A stretch of 64,000 bases of DNA, from positions 18,619,001 to 18,683,000 of the forward strand of contig CM061240.1 in assembly GCA_030848705.1 (NCBI GenBank), in the 5' to 3' direction. Of this stretch, positions 44,421 through 54,459 are shown one piece after another. The position numbers and the translations under genes were made by a program. Source of the DNA: Heracleum sosnowskyi (lineage: Eukaryota; Streptophyta; Magnoliopsida; Apiales; Apiaceae). Each line of letters starts with the position of its first letter. Positions within the stretch are counted from its first letter, which is position 1. Under the pieces are notes generated by a model. It was not told the DNA's origin and searched no databases. It saw nothing but the letters and a program-made list of their open reading frames with translations.

Positions 44421-45660
44421 CATGGCTGATGCAGTATGCTTTTAGACCTTAATATATCATTTAGACCTTAATCTGTCATATTCTTGCACTTTAGAACTTA
44501 ATTTGGCATCTAAATGCAGCTGGACTGTAGCATGAGAACTTCATCCCCGACTTTTTGGGTCGTTACGATCAGATCAACATCGAGTGGAGGGGTCTTGCAT
44601 TTAGTAGGCCTAGTTTTGATAGACCCCCACTTGCACATGATACTGATAATAATCTATAATGCTAGGTTTATTTCGAGTCACTGGCCATGGAAATATGACA
44701 CTGATTGGTGTATTGACATGTAATTGCAGGTTGAGAGTCCAACTGATCATGTTATACATCCGACGCCAGTATCTGGCCCCCCTCTTGTTCATATTGAGGT
44801 ACAAATCCTTTTTGTTTTACTTTAGAGAATACTTTTTTTGAATATTTGAATTAGGTTTGTATCTTAATGTAATTTTAGGTTGGAAATAGTGTTCCTTCTC
44901 CTTCACAACCGACCCTGGAATCTACCCCCTTATTCCTCCTTCTACACAACAGGTATCAGAGCGGTCTTCTCCACCGGTTTTTGAGGTACTTCTTCTTGTT
45001 GTTTATCTTTATTTGCAACTCCAATATAACTTCTTGTATATAATCCAACATTGAATATGACACATAATGTATTCATAACATTGCATGTTACAACTATTCC
45101 TCCCGTTACACAGCCGACCCCAGAATCCGTCCCCCATATTCCTCTTACTACACAGCTGACCTCTGTATTTGTCCCCCCTATTTATCCTACTACACTGTAG
45201 GTATAACTTCTTGCATATGTATTTTAGTGTTATCTTCAATTCCAATATAACTTCTTGTATATGTATCTGATTCTTTTATTTAATTGAATTGTAGGTTCTC
45301 ATCGTTACTCCTCCAGAGTTTGCCACTACCAGTGGTGCTGTAGTTACTGTGAGGTTAACGAGACTACTTGGTGTACGTATCTTGAATCCTGTTTTTATTT
45401 TTATTACTATTTTTCTTTTTTATTATGAATATTTGTCTGATTCGGGTTATTGACATGTATTTGCAGAGGGAGATAAACGAAGATATATACATATGCTCAC
45501 TAGATGAACTAGAATCACCAAATAAAAATGAAGCCATACTAATTAGAGGACTAACCTTAATTTTTGTACTCCAAAGTGCAAAAAAGAAAATGGTGGGAGA
45601 AAAGGGGAAGAAGAAAAGAAAAAGAAATGTTAGAAAAAGGGGAGTAGGGAAAGGTACCAG
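44421..45660 (+). other. Decayed 3' part of the PMD gene
   Basis: Scattered short Pro/Ser/Thr-rich phrases (for example around 44,885-44,950 and 45,095-45,190) are separated by AT-rich intron-like DNA with ttgcaggt or tgtaggt acceptor-like sites. They resemble the variable tail exons of PMD genes, but no reliable frame can be drawn. Confidence 0.4.
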
Positions 45661-45667
45661 GTATCGA

Positions 45668-45810
45668 CTCCCGCAATGAAACATTGCGGAGGACAGGACT
45701 CCCGCAATGAGTCATTGCGGGGGGTGGCTCATTAAATGCAGCCACATACCTAAGTGTTAAGCATTTAATAATGGTTTGATTTATTACTTTCGCAGTGCCT
45801 CATTGCGGGG
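45668..45810. repeat. CCGCAATG palindromes, right group A
   Basis: Three copies: cccgcaatgaaacattgcgg, cccgcaatgagtcattgcgg and cgcagtgcctcattgcgg. The core arms CCGCAATG and CATTGCGG are kept while the three central bases vary. Confidence 0.9.
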
Positions 45811-46484
45811 GGAACTTTTTATTTTTTTAATTGGTTTTTTGGCTTTTAATAATTAAATATGTAGTCAAAAAATAAAATAAATTTATAAAAAATCCTAAAT
45901 ATCCTTTATACTTTAGGATAGATAATTTTTATTGCATTTACCACTATTAATTATAATTTTTAGGTCGAACTATAGTGAAACACACGTGAAACCATACAGA
46001 TAGTCACTCGTTCAAAAAAAGTTGTGTATTATTGCTAGTTTTTTTTTAAATAATAAAAATGGTTCTAAGCAATCTTTTCGAATGTTTTACCTTGTATTTC
46101 TATTTTTGAGATTGAATAATATTTTTTGATCAATATTTGCAATTATTTTACATTTTATTACTTTTTTCTCTTTTTTCTCATTTTTAAAAAATAAAAAAGT
46201 ATTTTTTATTCAATTCCTTTTTGTTTTTTTTCTCTCATTACTATTTTTTTATATATTCTAATTTTAAAAATAAAAAAAATTATTTATTACATCAAAATAA
46301 TGTAAAATTCTAATTTATATGTAAGCCCAAATATAATTGATAACCCAAAAATTCATAAAATTGAAGATCCATATCATTGACAACCCAAAAATCTAAACAA
46401 TTGAAGGTGCATACAATTGAAATGCCCGTTAAAATGACCCAGAAAGCAAGGAAGGACAGTTTGGTAATTAAAAAAAATATAGCC
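45811..46484. other. AT-rich non-coding stretch of the MULE
   Basis: No open frame of note and no clear repeat. It separates two groups of palindromes. Confidence 0.6.
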
Positions 46485-46572
46485 TCTGCAATGTATCATT
46501 GCGGCCTCCGCAATGATAGGTTGCGGGGTGAGGGCAGTTTGGTAATTTTTACCTCCGCAATGTTTGGTTGTA
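46485..46572. repeat. CCGCAATG palindromes, right group B
   Basis: Three degenerate copies: ctgcaatgtatcattgcgg, ccgcaatgataggttgcgg and ccgcaatgtttggttgtag. They lie 60-150 bp inside the MULE's right end. Confidence 0.85.
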
Positions 46573-46631
46573 GAGGCTCAGATTTGGTGGTTGTGACATT
46601 TTCCCTAACCACCCGTGGTTGTGGACCAAAT

Positions 46632-46633
<2 letters not shown>

Positions 46634-46676
<43 letters not shown>
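46634..46676. repeat. TA microsatellite at the MULE's right border
   Basis: About 20 TA dinucleotides. It masks the MULE's target duplication and forms the left border of the next MITE. Confidence 0.9.
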
Positions 46677-46678
<2 letters not shown>

Positions 46679-46889
46679 CTAGTGATCAAATACAAACCTT
46701 TTTTAAAATACAAACTAAGAACCAATCGGAGAGCTTTTTTTGAAATCCGACTTCACCGTATTTTTCTCCATCTCCCAACGATCAATTTGCATACCATATG
46801 TGCTATGTTTTAACGCGATTTGAAAAACAAAAATTTAGTTTGTAGTTTGTAATCTAAGAGTGGTTTGTATAAGAGTAAACCCCTATATA
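46671..46889. mobile_element. MITE with TATATAGG inverted ends
   Basis: It starts tatataggctagtgatcaaa and ends with the partial complement (…gtttgtataagagtaaaccc, ctatata); atacaaacc and ggtttgtat lie inside the ends. The AT-rich flank prevents TSD reading, so the family is unclear. Confidence 0.5.
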
Positions 46890-47327
46890 GAAAAGTTATA
46901 TGAAGACTAATTATTTTATTACAGACTTAGAGACCATTTATGTTTTGCAATCAAAATATTGCAAAATATACTATATTTTGTAATTAAAAAAATTGTAAAA
47001 CTTATTATTTTGCAAAAAATGTTCTATTAAAATCATTATTTCAATGAAAATCTTTGAAATTTCAAAATAACTAAATTCAATACAAGAGCGACTGAAATGC
47101 CTATTTGCGCTTGGGCTGCCCAAAATACCCACTAGTAATGTAACAGGTGTATACGCTTTCACTTCTGATGTATCTAAAGAACACGTTACAGGTAGGACGC
47201 GCGGTATTTTGATGGCGTATCGATATTAGATACACTTTTGCTGCAAGCGTATCTTTGCAACACTCTGCACCTCGTAGCAGTATCATCTTCGAATACGCTA
47301 CACACATCTACACACATGTGATGTATA
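46890..47327. other. Intergenic DNA, no gene recognised
   Basis: AT-rich to 47,090, then about 230 bases of more balanced composition (47,095-47,325) with no open frame I can support. It may be old unique DNA. Confidence 0.5.
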
Positions 47328-47578
47328 CTCCCTCTGTCCCAATCAATTATATACATTAGGGGACGGGGGCTCGGCACGCATTTTAAGGCTCCTATAAAGT
47401 ATACTTTCATAATTTTTTTTTAAATTTTTTTTCTTCTGAATTAAAATTTAACGTTGAAATTTTTATTCAGAGAAAAAATAATTTAAAAATAAGTTGTTGA
47501 AATATACTTTATAGGAGCCTTAAAATGCGTGCCAAACATTGAAAAAGAAATGTATAGAAATGATTGGGACGGAGGGAG
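47328..47578. mobile_element. Stowaway MITE
   Basis: 251 bp, starting CTCCCTCTGTCCCAATCA and ending with the complement TGATTGGGACGGAGGGAG, with a TA duplication on both sides (47326-47327 and 47579-47580). This is the Tc1/mariner-derived Stowaway signature. A longer inner inverted repeat (aaggctcctataaagtata and its complement) lets it fold as one hairpin. Confidence 0.95.
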
Positions 47579-48376
47579 TATTTGTTATGTTACAAAGAAG
47601 ACCACCAATCTCGATAGAAACAAAGCATACCTCATATTGAGAAAGTAACAAACAAACTGAACAACTGCTTATTTACACACACAAGAAATTTATTTTTTTC
47701 CTAAATATTAGTTTACACTTGTGGAACTAATAAAAGAAATTTAAAATTTAATGTTGTTACTGTATTGGGAACCTTAGATTTTTAAAAATTATCTAGAGAA
47801 AATTTTATTATATTAATTAGATAAATATCATTTTTTAATATAAACAACCAAAAACTAAATTTCTTATATTTTGAAATATATAATTTCTTAATAGAATGGA
47901 TGCAAATCTGCAATCATATTTCCTTCCTTGTAGGCTCTTCCTCTTCTCCTCTCAAAGTCAAAACACATGGTGGAAATTTTCTAATAGAAAACTAGACCCC
48001 AATTTTGAAGATTGTGTTCTTGATTTTAAAATTTCATTGTCTATCATATTGTGCAGAGTCGAAAAAATTGATCAAGTATACGGTATACCAGTTGCAGCAG
48101 CAGCTGTGATAGTAAGTGGATCACTTGGACTTCGAATGTCAACCGATTATTCAACAACAGAGACCCCAAGATCTTGACAGAAAATCCACGGGCTCTTTTG
48201 GTGTTCTCTGAAATATGACACTAAAAATATGAAATGATTTAACTACAGGTGAAGAAAAAGTAAAGTAAAAACGCTTGCTAGCCATGCACTGCAAAACAGA
48301 GTAGCAAAATCCACATTACTTTGGTCAACTGAACTGCTTGCAATGAAGTAGCTAAGAAAATATCAGCAGTGAATTG
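47579..48376. other. Intergenic DNA with one weak open frame
   Basis: A 93-codon frame (47896-48177) contains VYGIPVAAAAVIVSGSLGL near its end. I recognise no family and see no start context or neighbour that would support it, so it is not called as a gene. The remainder is AT-rich. Confidence 0.4.
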
Positions 48377-49212
48377 TGTTAATACCCGGATTTTAATGAT
48401 GATAAATGTCTGAAAGTTTATCTCAGTAATTGATATAACTTAATCAGAAAAATGAATGTTTTAAGATAATTGATTTGATCTTACTTGATTCCAGGAGATT
48501 TGACTTGTTCAAATCTAATATTGTTATTGATGATTATCCTAAGATATTAAATCAATCAAGACTTATTCAAATCTGTTTATATTATTTGACTTATCTTTTC
48601 TAACAGATTATGATTAACTTTTATCTTCTGTTTCCTAGCCGTTTCAATTCAAAATCTACAAACAGCTATTTTCAGGAAGATATATATTCATTCAGGTGGT
48701 GTGACAACTACACAACTTCGAGCAATCAATTTACATTCTTCTACTAAGCTTTCGAGATCAAATCAATTTTGTTTTAGAAGATTCATTATTGTTGAGTTGT
48801 ATTAATTTACTTTATCTATACTTGTGCCGGGTTGTGGCAAATAGATAGGATTACAAAATTCAACCTAAGGTGCTAGCGAGCTAGGGTTTCTGCTGCTAGT
48901 GGACAGTGGTGTCAAGGGAAGGGTTCTTCCAAGAGGTTATCATTTTTGTAATCGGGATAAACTGTAAGTGTATTATTAATTGATAATAATATATTCTCTG
49001 TGCTAGTTGGCATAGGGACTTGGACGTAGGCCATAGATACTGATAGGGGCCGAACCAAGTGAAAAGTCTTGGTGTTATTTATAATTCTGCAGAATATTTT
49101 TATTCAGTATTTGTTTTATATTTAACTTATTGAGACAGTCCCATTTAACAAAGAGGCAGACCCTTTGTCAATTGAGACTGACTCTTTCATATATTGTGCT
49201 TAGTTAATTTCA
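48377..49212 (+). repeat. 5' LTR of Copia element 2
   Basis: 836 bp from TGTTAATACCCGG to TTAATTTCA, just before the PBS. Its first 51 bases recur at 56264-56314. The five bases before it, aattg, should reappear after the 3' LTR outside the window. Confidence 0.85.
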
Positions 49213-49214
49213 AT

Positions 49215-49226
49215 TGGTATCAGAGC
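49215..49226 (+). other. Primer-binding site of Copia element 2
   Basis: TGGTATCAGAGC, the standard plant Copia site complementary to initiator methionine tRNA. Confidence 0.92.
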
Positions 49227-49270
49227 AGGTGCATTTGACATTTTTTTAGTGTTTATTTTGCTAGCGATCA

Positions 49271-51028
49271 ATGGCACAATCTAATTGGCAAGAACGTCAC
49301 TCAAACAACATTCCTCCTCTTCTTCTTGGAGCTGAAAACTATAACGATTGGAAGTTTCGAATGAAAATTTTTCTCCAGAAGGATGCCTATGAATGGGATG
49401 CTGTTGAAAATGGGATCATCATTCCTATGAAAGATGGAAAGCCTAAACCAGTCAAGGAACTTACTGCTGACGAAGTCAATTCTCTAAACTACAATGCTCG
49501 AGCAATGAATTCTCTCCTAAATGGGTTAAGCTCTACTGAACTAAGAAAAGTCTCGGCATGCACGTCTGCTAAACAAGTCTGGGATACTATCAAAGTCAGT
49601 CATGAAGGGACATCTAAAGTTCGTGAAGTTAAGCTGGATCTATTACTAAGTGACTATGAAAGTTTCAGACTTGAAAAAGATGAAAGTATTAAAGAAGCTC
49701 AGGGACGATTTCTTATATTGATGAACTCTATTGCTCTACTCGAAAGACATATTCCACAAGCTGAAATCAATAGAAAGATTCTTCGATCACTGCCTAAGAA
49801 ATTTGCACCTAAAGTTACCACTCTTCAAGATTCTACTATAATTTCTGCTATGGAGACACTAACTCTTTTTAGTGAATGGGAAGAATTTGAAAATCAATTA
49901 CGCAGGTACGACGAAGAAGACGAAATTCCTAGAAAGAAGACACTGGCTCTTCGTGCTGATGAGTCTGATGAAGATTCTGATGAAGACATTGCACTTCTCA
50001 CAAAGAAATTTCAGAAATTTTTGGCCAAAAAGAAATCTGCAAGTCGATTCACTAAATTCAACTCTCCGAAGAAAGATGTCAAGAATAGCTCTAAAGATGA
50101 CGCATGTTTTGAATGTGGAAAGAAAGGTCATTACAAGAAGGACTTCTTCAAGCTTAAGGCAAAACAGAAAGCTTCTGGATTTCAAGACAAAAGAAAGAAT
50201 AAAGCTTTTCTTACCTGGAGTGATGATGAATCTGAAGCTGAAATAGATTCTGATGATGAAGTCGCTCAATTATGTCTGGCTGGCATTGAAAGCAATGTTT
50301 CTGATGATGACGAGGTAAATATCATTTCCAATTCTTCAAATTATGATATTGCAAGAAATATCTCATTTTTGCAAGGACAAAACAAGAAATTACGAGAGAA
50401 AAATGCTTATCTAAAACAAACTCTCAACGAAGTTCTAAATGAGATGGATGACTCCATGAAAGATGAGTTGCTTACAGAAGAAATCAGAGTTCTATCTGAA
50501 AAGGTGTCAAAACTTTCAGAAGAAAATGATTATTTGAGGAACGAAATAGAGATGAAAGATGCTTGTCTACTCACTTTGAAACAGCAAACATTTACTGAAA
50601 GAAAGGAAGCGAATACAAATCAACAGCTTTCTGATCTTCAGGATAAGATTGCACTCCTAAAGAAGGATCTATCTAAATTTGTTCATGGTGAAGGTACTCT
50701 TGATGCATTATTAGCTGAACAGAAATCATCTTTGGATAAAGAAGGCTTAGGCTATAGCTCAGTCAGAAAATCTGTCTTTCACCGAGGAAATAAGAGAACA
50801 GTTCTGAAATACTCCATGCCTTATGAAAAATGCAAAGACTGTGGAAAAATAGGGCATATATCTGCTCAATCCAATCTTTGTGGTATCAAGGACCACCCTT
50901 CTAACTCTCACACTACATGTAATATTGTTCAAATGTGGATTAGAAAAACTGATCGTCATTTATATAACATTGTAGACCCTAACATATCAGGACCCAAAAT
51001 GAAATGGGTACCTAAATTTAAAATATAA
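49271..51028 (+). CDS. gag: Gag of Copia element 2, first zinc knuckle altered
   Basis: A 585-aa structural protein. The Copia gag core includes YNDWKFRMK, VWDTIKVSHEG and ILRSLPKKF. An acidic stretch (DESDEDSDED) precedes the zinc knuckle, which reads CFECGKKGHYKKDF: the fourth zinc ligand, normally Cys, is Phe (codon 50144-50146). That should weaken RNA binding. A second Cys/His cluster (CKDCGKIGH) lies near the C terminus, and the part between is coiled-coil-like. The ATG at 49271 lies 45 bases after the PBS. pol lies in the -1 frame and overlaps by only seven bases. Confidence 0.9.
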   Translation: MAQSNWQERHSNNIPPLLLGAENYNDWKFRMKIFLQKDAYEWDAVENGIIIPMKDGKPKPVKELTADEVNSLNYNARAMNSLLNGLSSTELRKVSACTSAKQVWDTIKVSHEGTSKVREVKLDLLLSDYESFRLEKDESIKEAQGRFLILMNSIALLERHIPQAEINRKILRSLPKKFAPKVTTLQDSTIISAMETLTLFSEWEEFENQLRRYDEEDEIPRKKTLALRADESDEDSDEDIALLTKKFQKFLAKKKSASRFTKFNSPKKDVKNSSKDDACFECGKKGHYKKDFFKLKAKQKASGFQDKRKNKAFLTWSDDESEAEIDSDDEVAQLCLAGIESNVSDDDEVNIISNSSNYDIARNISFLQGQNKKLREKNAYLKQTLNEVLNEMDDSMKDELLTEEIRVLSEKVSKLSEENDYLRNEIEMKDACLLTLKQQTFTERKEANTNQQLSDLQDKIALLKKDLSKFVHGEGTLDALLAEQKSSLDKEGLGYSSVRKSVFHRGNKRTVLKYSMPYEKCKDCGKIGHISAQSNLCGIKDHPSNSHTTCNIVQMWIRKTDRHLYNIVDPNISGPKMKWVPKFKI

Positions 51029-54000
51029 CTGTTTTGCAGATTTGTTTGAAAGCTCATATTCCCAGAAACAAATGGATCATAGACAGCGGTTGCTCTCGTC
51101 ACATGACAGGAGACAAATCAAAATTTATCTCTCTAGATGCTAAAGATGGAGGTCTAGTTACCCTTGGAGACTCGACTACTGTTCGCATTATAGGTAAAGG
51201 TACCATAGGTAATGACAAATTCTCCATTAATAATGTCAGGTTAGTTGATGGTTTAAAGTATAATCTTATCAGTGTTAGTCAGCTAACAGATACAGGTCAT
51301 GATGTCAAGTTTGGTAAGAACATGTGTTTAATTACTACTACTTCAAATCATAATCCTTTAATAGCCAAGCGGCAAGGCAATATCTTTGTATTAGATTTTG
51401 ATGAACAGAATGAAGAAATTTGCTTAGCTTCAATTCAAGATCAACAGAACTTGTGGCATAGACGCCTAGGTCACGTTCATATGGATCTCATCAACAAAAT
51501 TTCTTCTCATTCTTTGGTCAGAGGTTTACCCAATCTCAAATATAAAAAGACAGAACCCTGCACAGCTTGTCAGATAGGTAAACAGGTTCGTACTTCTTTT
51601 AAAGTTAAGAAGCAGATATCAACAACTGTTCCATTGCAAATGTTACATCTTGATTTATTTGGTCCAGAAAGGTATGTTAGCTTAAGTGGCAAGAAATATG
51701 CTTTTGTAATTGTTGATGATTTTTCTCTTTTTACATGGGTACTATTTTTGAGAACTAAAGATGAAGCCTTTGTAGAATTTCAAGATCTAATTTCTAACCT
51801 TGAAACCAAGTTTTCTGTTAAGCTTCAAACTATCAGGAGTGATCATGGAGGTGAATTTGAAAAGGAGTTTGTCACATATTGCAAATCCAGAGGCATTACG
51901 CATGAATTTTCTGCTGCTCGTACTCCACAACAAAATGGAGTAGTCGAACGTAAGAATCGAACTCTTCAAGAAACTGCTCGAACATTACTGCATGAGAGTA
52001 AGTTACCTCGAAAATTCTGGGCTGAAGCGGTAAATACTTCTTGTTATGTTCTTAATAGAGTATTAATTCGTCCTATATTATTGAAAACTCCATATGAATT
52101 ATTGAAACAGAAAACTCCTAACATAAGTTATTTTAGAGTTTTTGGATCCAAATGCTTTATTTTAGATACCCAGCCCAACAAAGGTAAATTTGATGCTAGA
52201 GCTACAGAAGGTATTTTTCTTGGATATGCTGCTAATAGTAAAGCTTATCGAGTATTTAACACGGTTAAAGATAAAGTGGAAGAGTCTATTCATATTACTT
52301 TTAATGAGACTCACAATGATCTGGTCAGAGACGAGGATGATTTTGCAGATATTCCTTCTCAAACTCAAATGAGACAGCCTCATTCTCCAAAAGGACAGTC
52401 TCATTCTCCTCAACACAGCTCTCCTTCTACTTCTGGATCACCTTCATCGACTACTTTCACTCAAGATGCTTCCAGTAGATTTGCTTCTCCAATACCAATG
52501 CAGGCAGACCAATTTAAAAGGGATAATTCTAATGTTGAGGAAATGCATTCTATTCATCTGCCAAAGTCCTCAAGAACAGTGAAGAATCATCCACATGACA
52601 ATTTACTTTCTGATCTTGATCAAGGAATCACAACTCGCAGTAGGTTGCATAATCTCTGTGCTTTCTCTGCTTTTGTTGCTGATTTTGAGCCTAAAAATGC
52701 TCAAGAAGCTGTTCAGAATGAACAATGGTCTATGGCAATGCAAGAAGAATTAAATCAGTTCGAACGCTGTGATGTCTGGGAATTAGTTTCTCCACCTCCG
52801 GACGCTTCTATCATTGGCACTAGATGGGTTTTTAAAAACAAGAAGGATGAATCAGGTAATATTATTCGAAATAAAGCTCGTTTAGTTACACAAGGTTATA
52901 ATCAACAGGAGGGCATCGATTACGATGAAACTTATGCTCCAGTCGCTTGACTGGAATCTATTCGCATTCTCATGGCCTATGCTGCTCACATGCAATTCAA
53001 GCTTTATCAAATGGACGTCAAAAGCGCTTTCCTAAACGGTTTCTTGCAAGAAGAGGTTTATGTCAAGCAGCCCCCAGGTTTCGTTCATGAAAAATATCCT
53101 AATTTTGTATACAAGCTCAAGAAATCTGTATATGGACTCCGACAGTCACCTCGATGTTGGTATGATCGTCTCAGTGATTTTCTTGTGCATTCTGGCTTTA
53201 CTCGTGGTACACTCGATCCTACTCTATTTATTTTTCATAAAAACAATGCTATCTTACTTGTTCAAGTATACGTTGATGATATAATCTTTGGGTCAACAAA
53301 TGACTCATTGTGCAATTGGTTCTCTGATTGTATGCATAAAGAGTTTGATATGAGTCTTATGGGCGAACTTCAGTTTTTTCTTGGATTGCAAATTAATCAA
53401 ACTGCTGCAGGGATTTTTATTCATCAAAGCAAGTACATTCGTGATTTGCTTAAACGGTTTGATTTAGAAAGTATTTCTTCTAAAACTACTCCAATGAGTG
53501 TTTCTGTCAAACTCACTGCGGACAAGGAAGGTCAGTCTGTAGATATTACTAAGTATCGAGGTATGATTGGTTCTTTGTTATATCTTACTGCTTCTCGTCC
53601 CGATATAATGTTTAGTGTTTGCATGTGTGCTCGCTTTCAGGCTAATCCCAAAGAATCACATTTGAATGCAGTTAAACGGATATTTAAGTATCTCAAGGGC
53701 ACTAGTACTTTAGGCTTATTTTATCCTACTGCCTCTTCTTTTGATTTAACTGGTTTCTCAGATGCTGATTATGCAGGTTCTTTAGTTGATCGAAAGAGCA
53801 CTAGTGGTGCCTGTGAATTTTTAGGTGATTGTTTAGTAGCATGGCATAGCAAGAAACAAACTTCCATAGCATTATCCACAGCTGAAGGGGAATATATAGC
53901 CGCTGGTAGTTGTTGCACTCAAATTTTATGGATGCAACAAACTCTCACTGATTATGGTATCAAATTTTCAAATATTCCTATTTATTGTGATAATACTGCT

Positions 54001-54210
54001 GCTATTAATATTTCTAAAAACCCTGTCAAACATTCACACACTAAACACATTGATGTTCGACATCATTTTATTCGTGATCATGTTGCTAAAGGTAATATTC
54101 AATTGATTTTTATTCCGTCTGAAAATCAACGTGCTGATATTTTTACTAAACCTTTATCTGAATCTCGGTTTTGCATGTTAAGACGTGAGTTAGGCATGTG
54201 TATTTGTTAA
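51022..54210 (+). pseudogene. pol: Pol of Copia element 2, one in-frame stop
   Basis: It has no ATG of its own at the start, as expected if expressed by frameshift from gag. Protease (IIDSGCSRHMTG), integrase (WHRRLGH ... CTAC; LDLFGP, RSDHGGEF, NGVVERKN), RT (MDVKSAFLNGFL; intact YVDDIIFG at about 53270) and RNase H (FSDADYAGS, TAEGEYIAAG, CDNTAAINIS) are all present. A TGA at 52948-52950 interrupts RT just after YDETYAPVA; the frame before and after is the same. The position suggests a CGA-to-TGA change, typical of methyl-cytosine decay. Otherwise this is the best preserved pol in the window. Confidence 0.92.
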
Positions 54211-54459
54211 TTATTTTTTTACTCTGGGTTTATGTGTTTTGCATTTATTGTTTTCTCTGTTGATTAGACACCCACCTCTGTCTATTCCACTTTCCTACTG
54301 ATACACGCTTGTATTCACATATCCCCATTCACTGTCTTTTGATTGCCAAACTCTTCAACTTCTCTTCTCTTAAAACCCCTCTTTTTCATTGTTTTCTATT
54401 TTTCTTCTTTCTCTTTCTTCTTCATTCACCTGTCTGTCTTCTCTCATCATTTTCTCTCA

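Larger units (their letters stand above)
30203..46633. mobile_element. Mutator-like element carrying a plant mobile domain gene
   Basis: The ends form long imperfect inverted repeats. The left end (GGGTCC, continuing at 30405-30455 through TTCCACAATCAC and AATCACCAAATCC) matches the complement of the right end (46580-46633, AGATTTGGTGG ... GGTTGTGGACCAAATCC). Flanking DNA is (TA)n on both sides, compatible with a 9-11 bp target duplication but not proof of one. Removing the nested Sirevirus (10,642 bp plus 5-bp duplication) and the MITE leaves about 5.6 kb. Inside are a decayed PMD gene, several tandem repeat blocks, and repeated palindromes near both ends. No MuDR-type transposase was seen. 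Capture of PMD genes by MULEs is known. Confidence 0.72.

Noticed and set aside
46377..46682. 101-codon plus-strand open frame
   Set aside because: It runs through the CCGCAATG palindromes and the TA microsatellite; no domain seen.
47896..48177. 93-codon frame with an Ala/Val-rich segment
   Set aside because: No recognised family, no promoter or splice context; kept only as a note in the intergenic entry.
54343..54459. Hydrophobic N-terminal extension of the third ORF (envelope signal?)
   Set aside because: There is no ATG in this part; the pyrimidine-rich stretch is better read as leader DNA.
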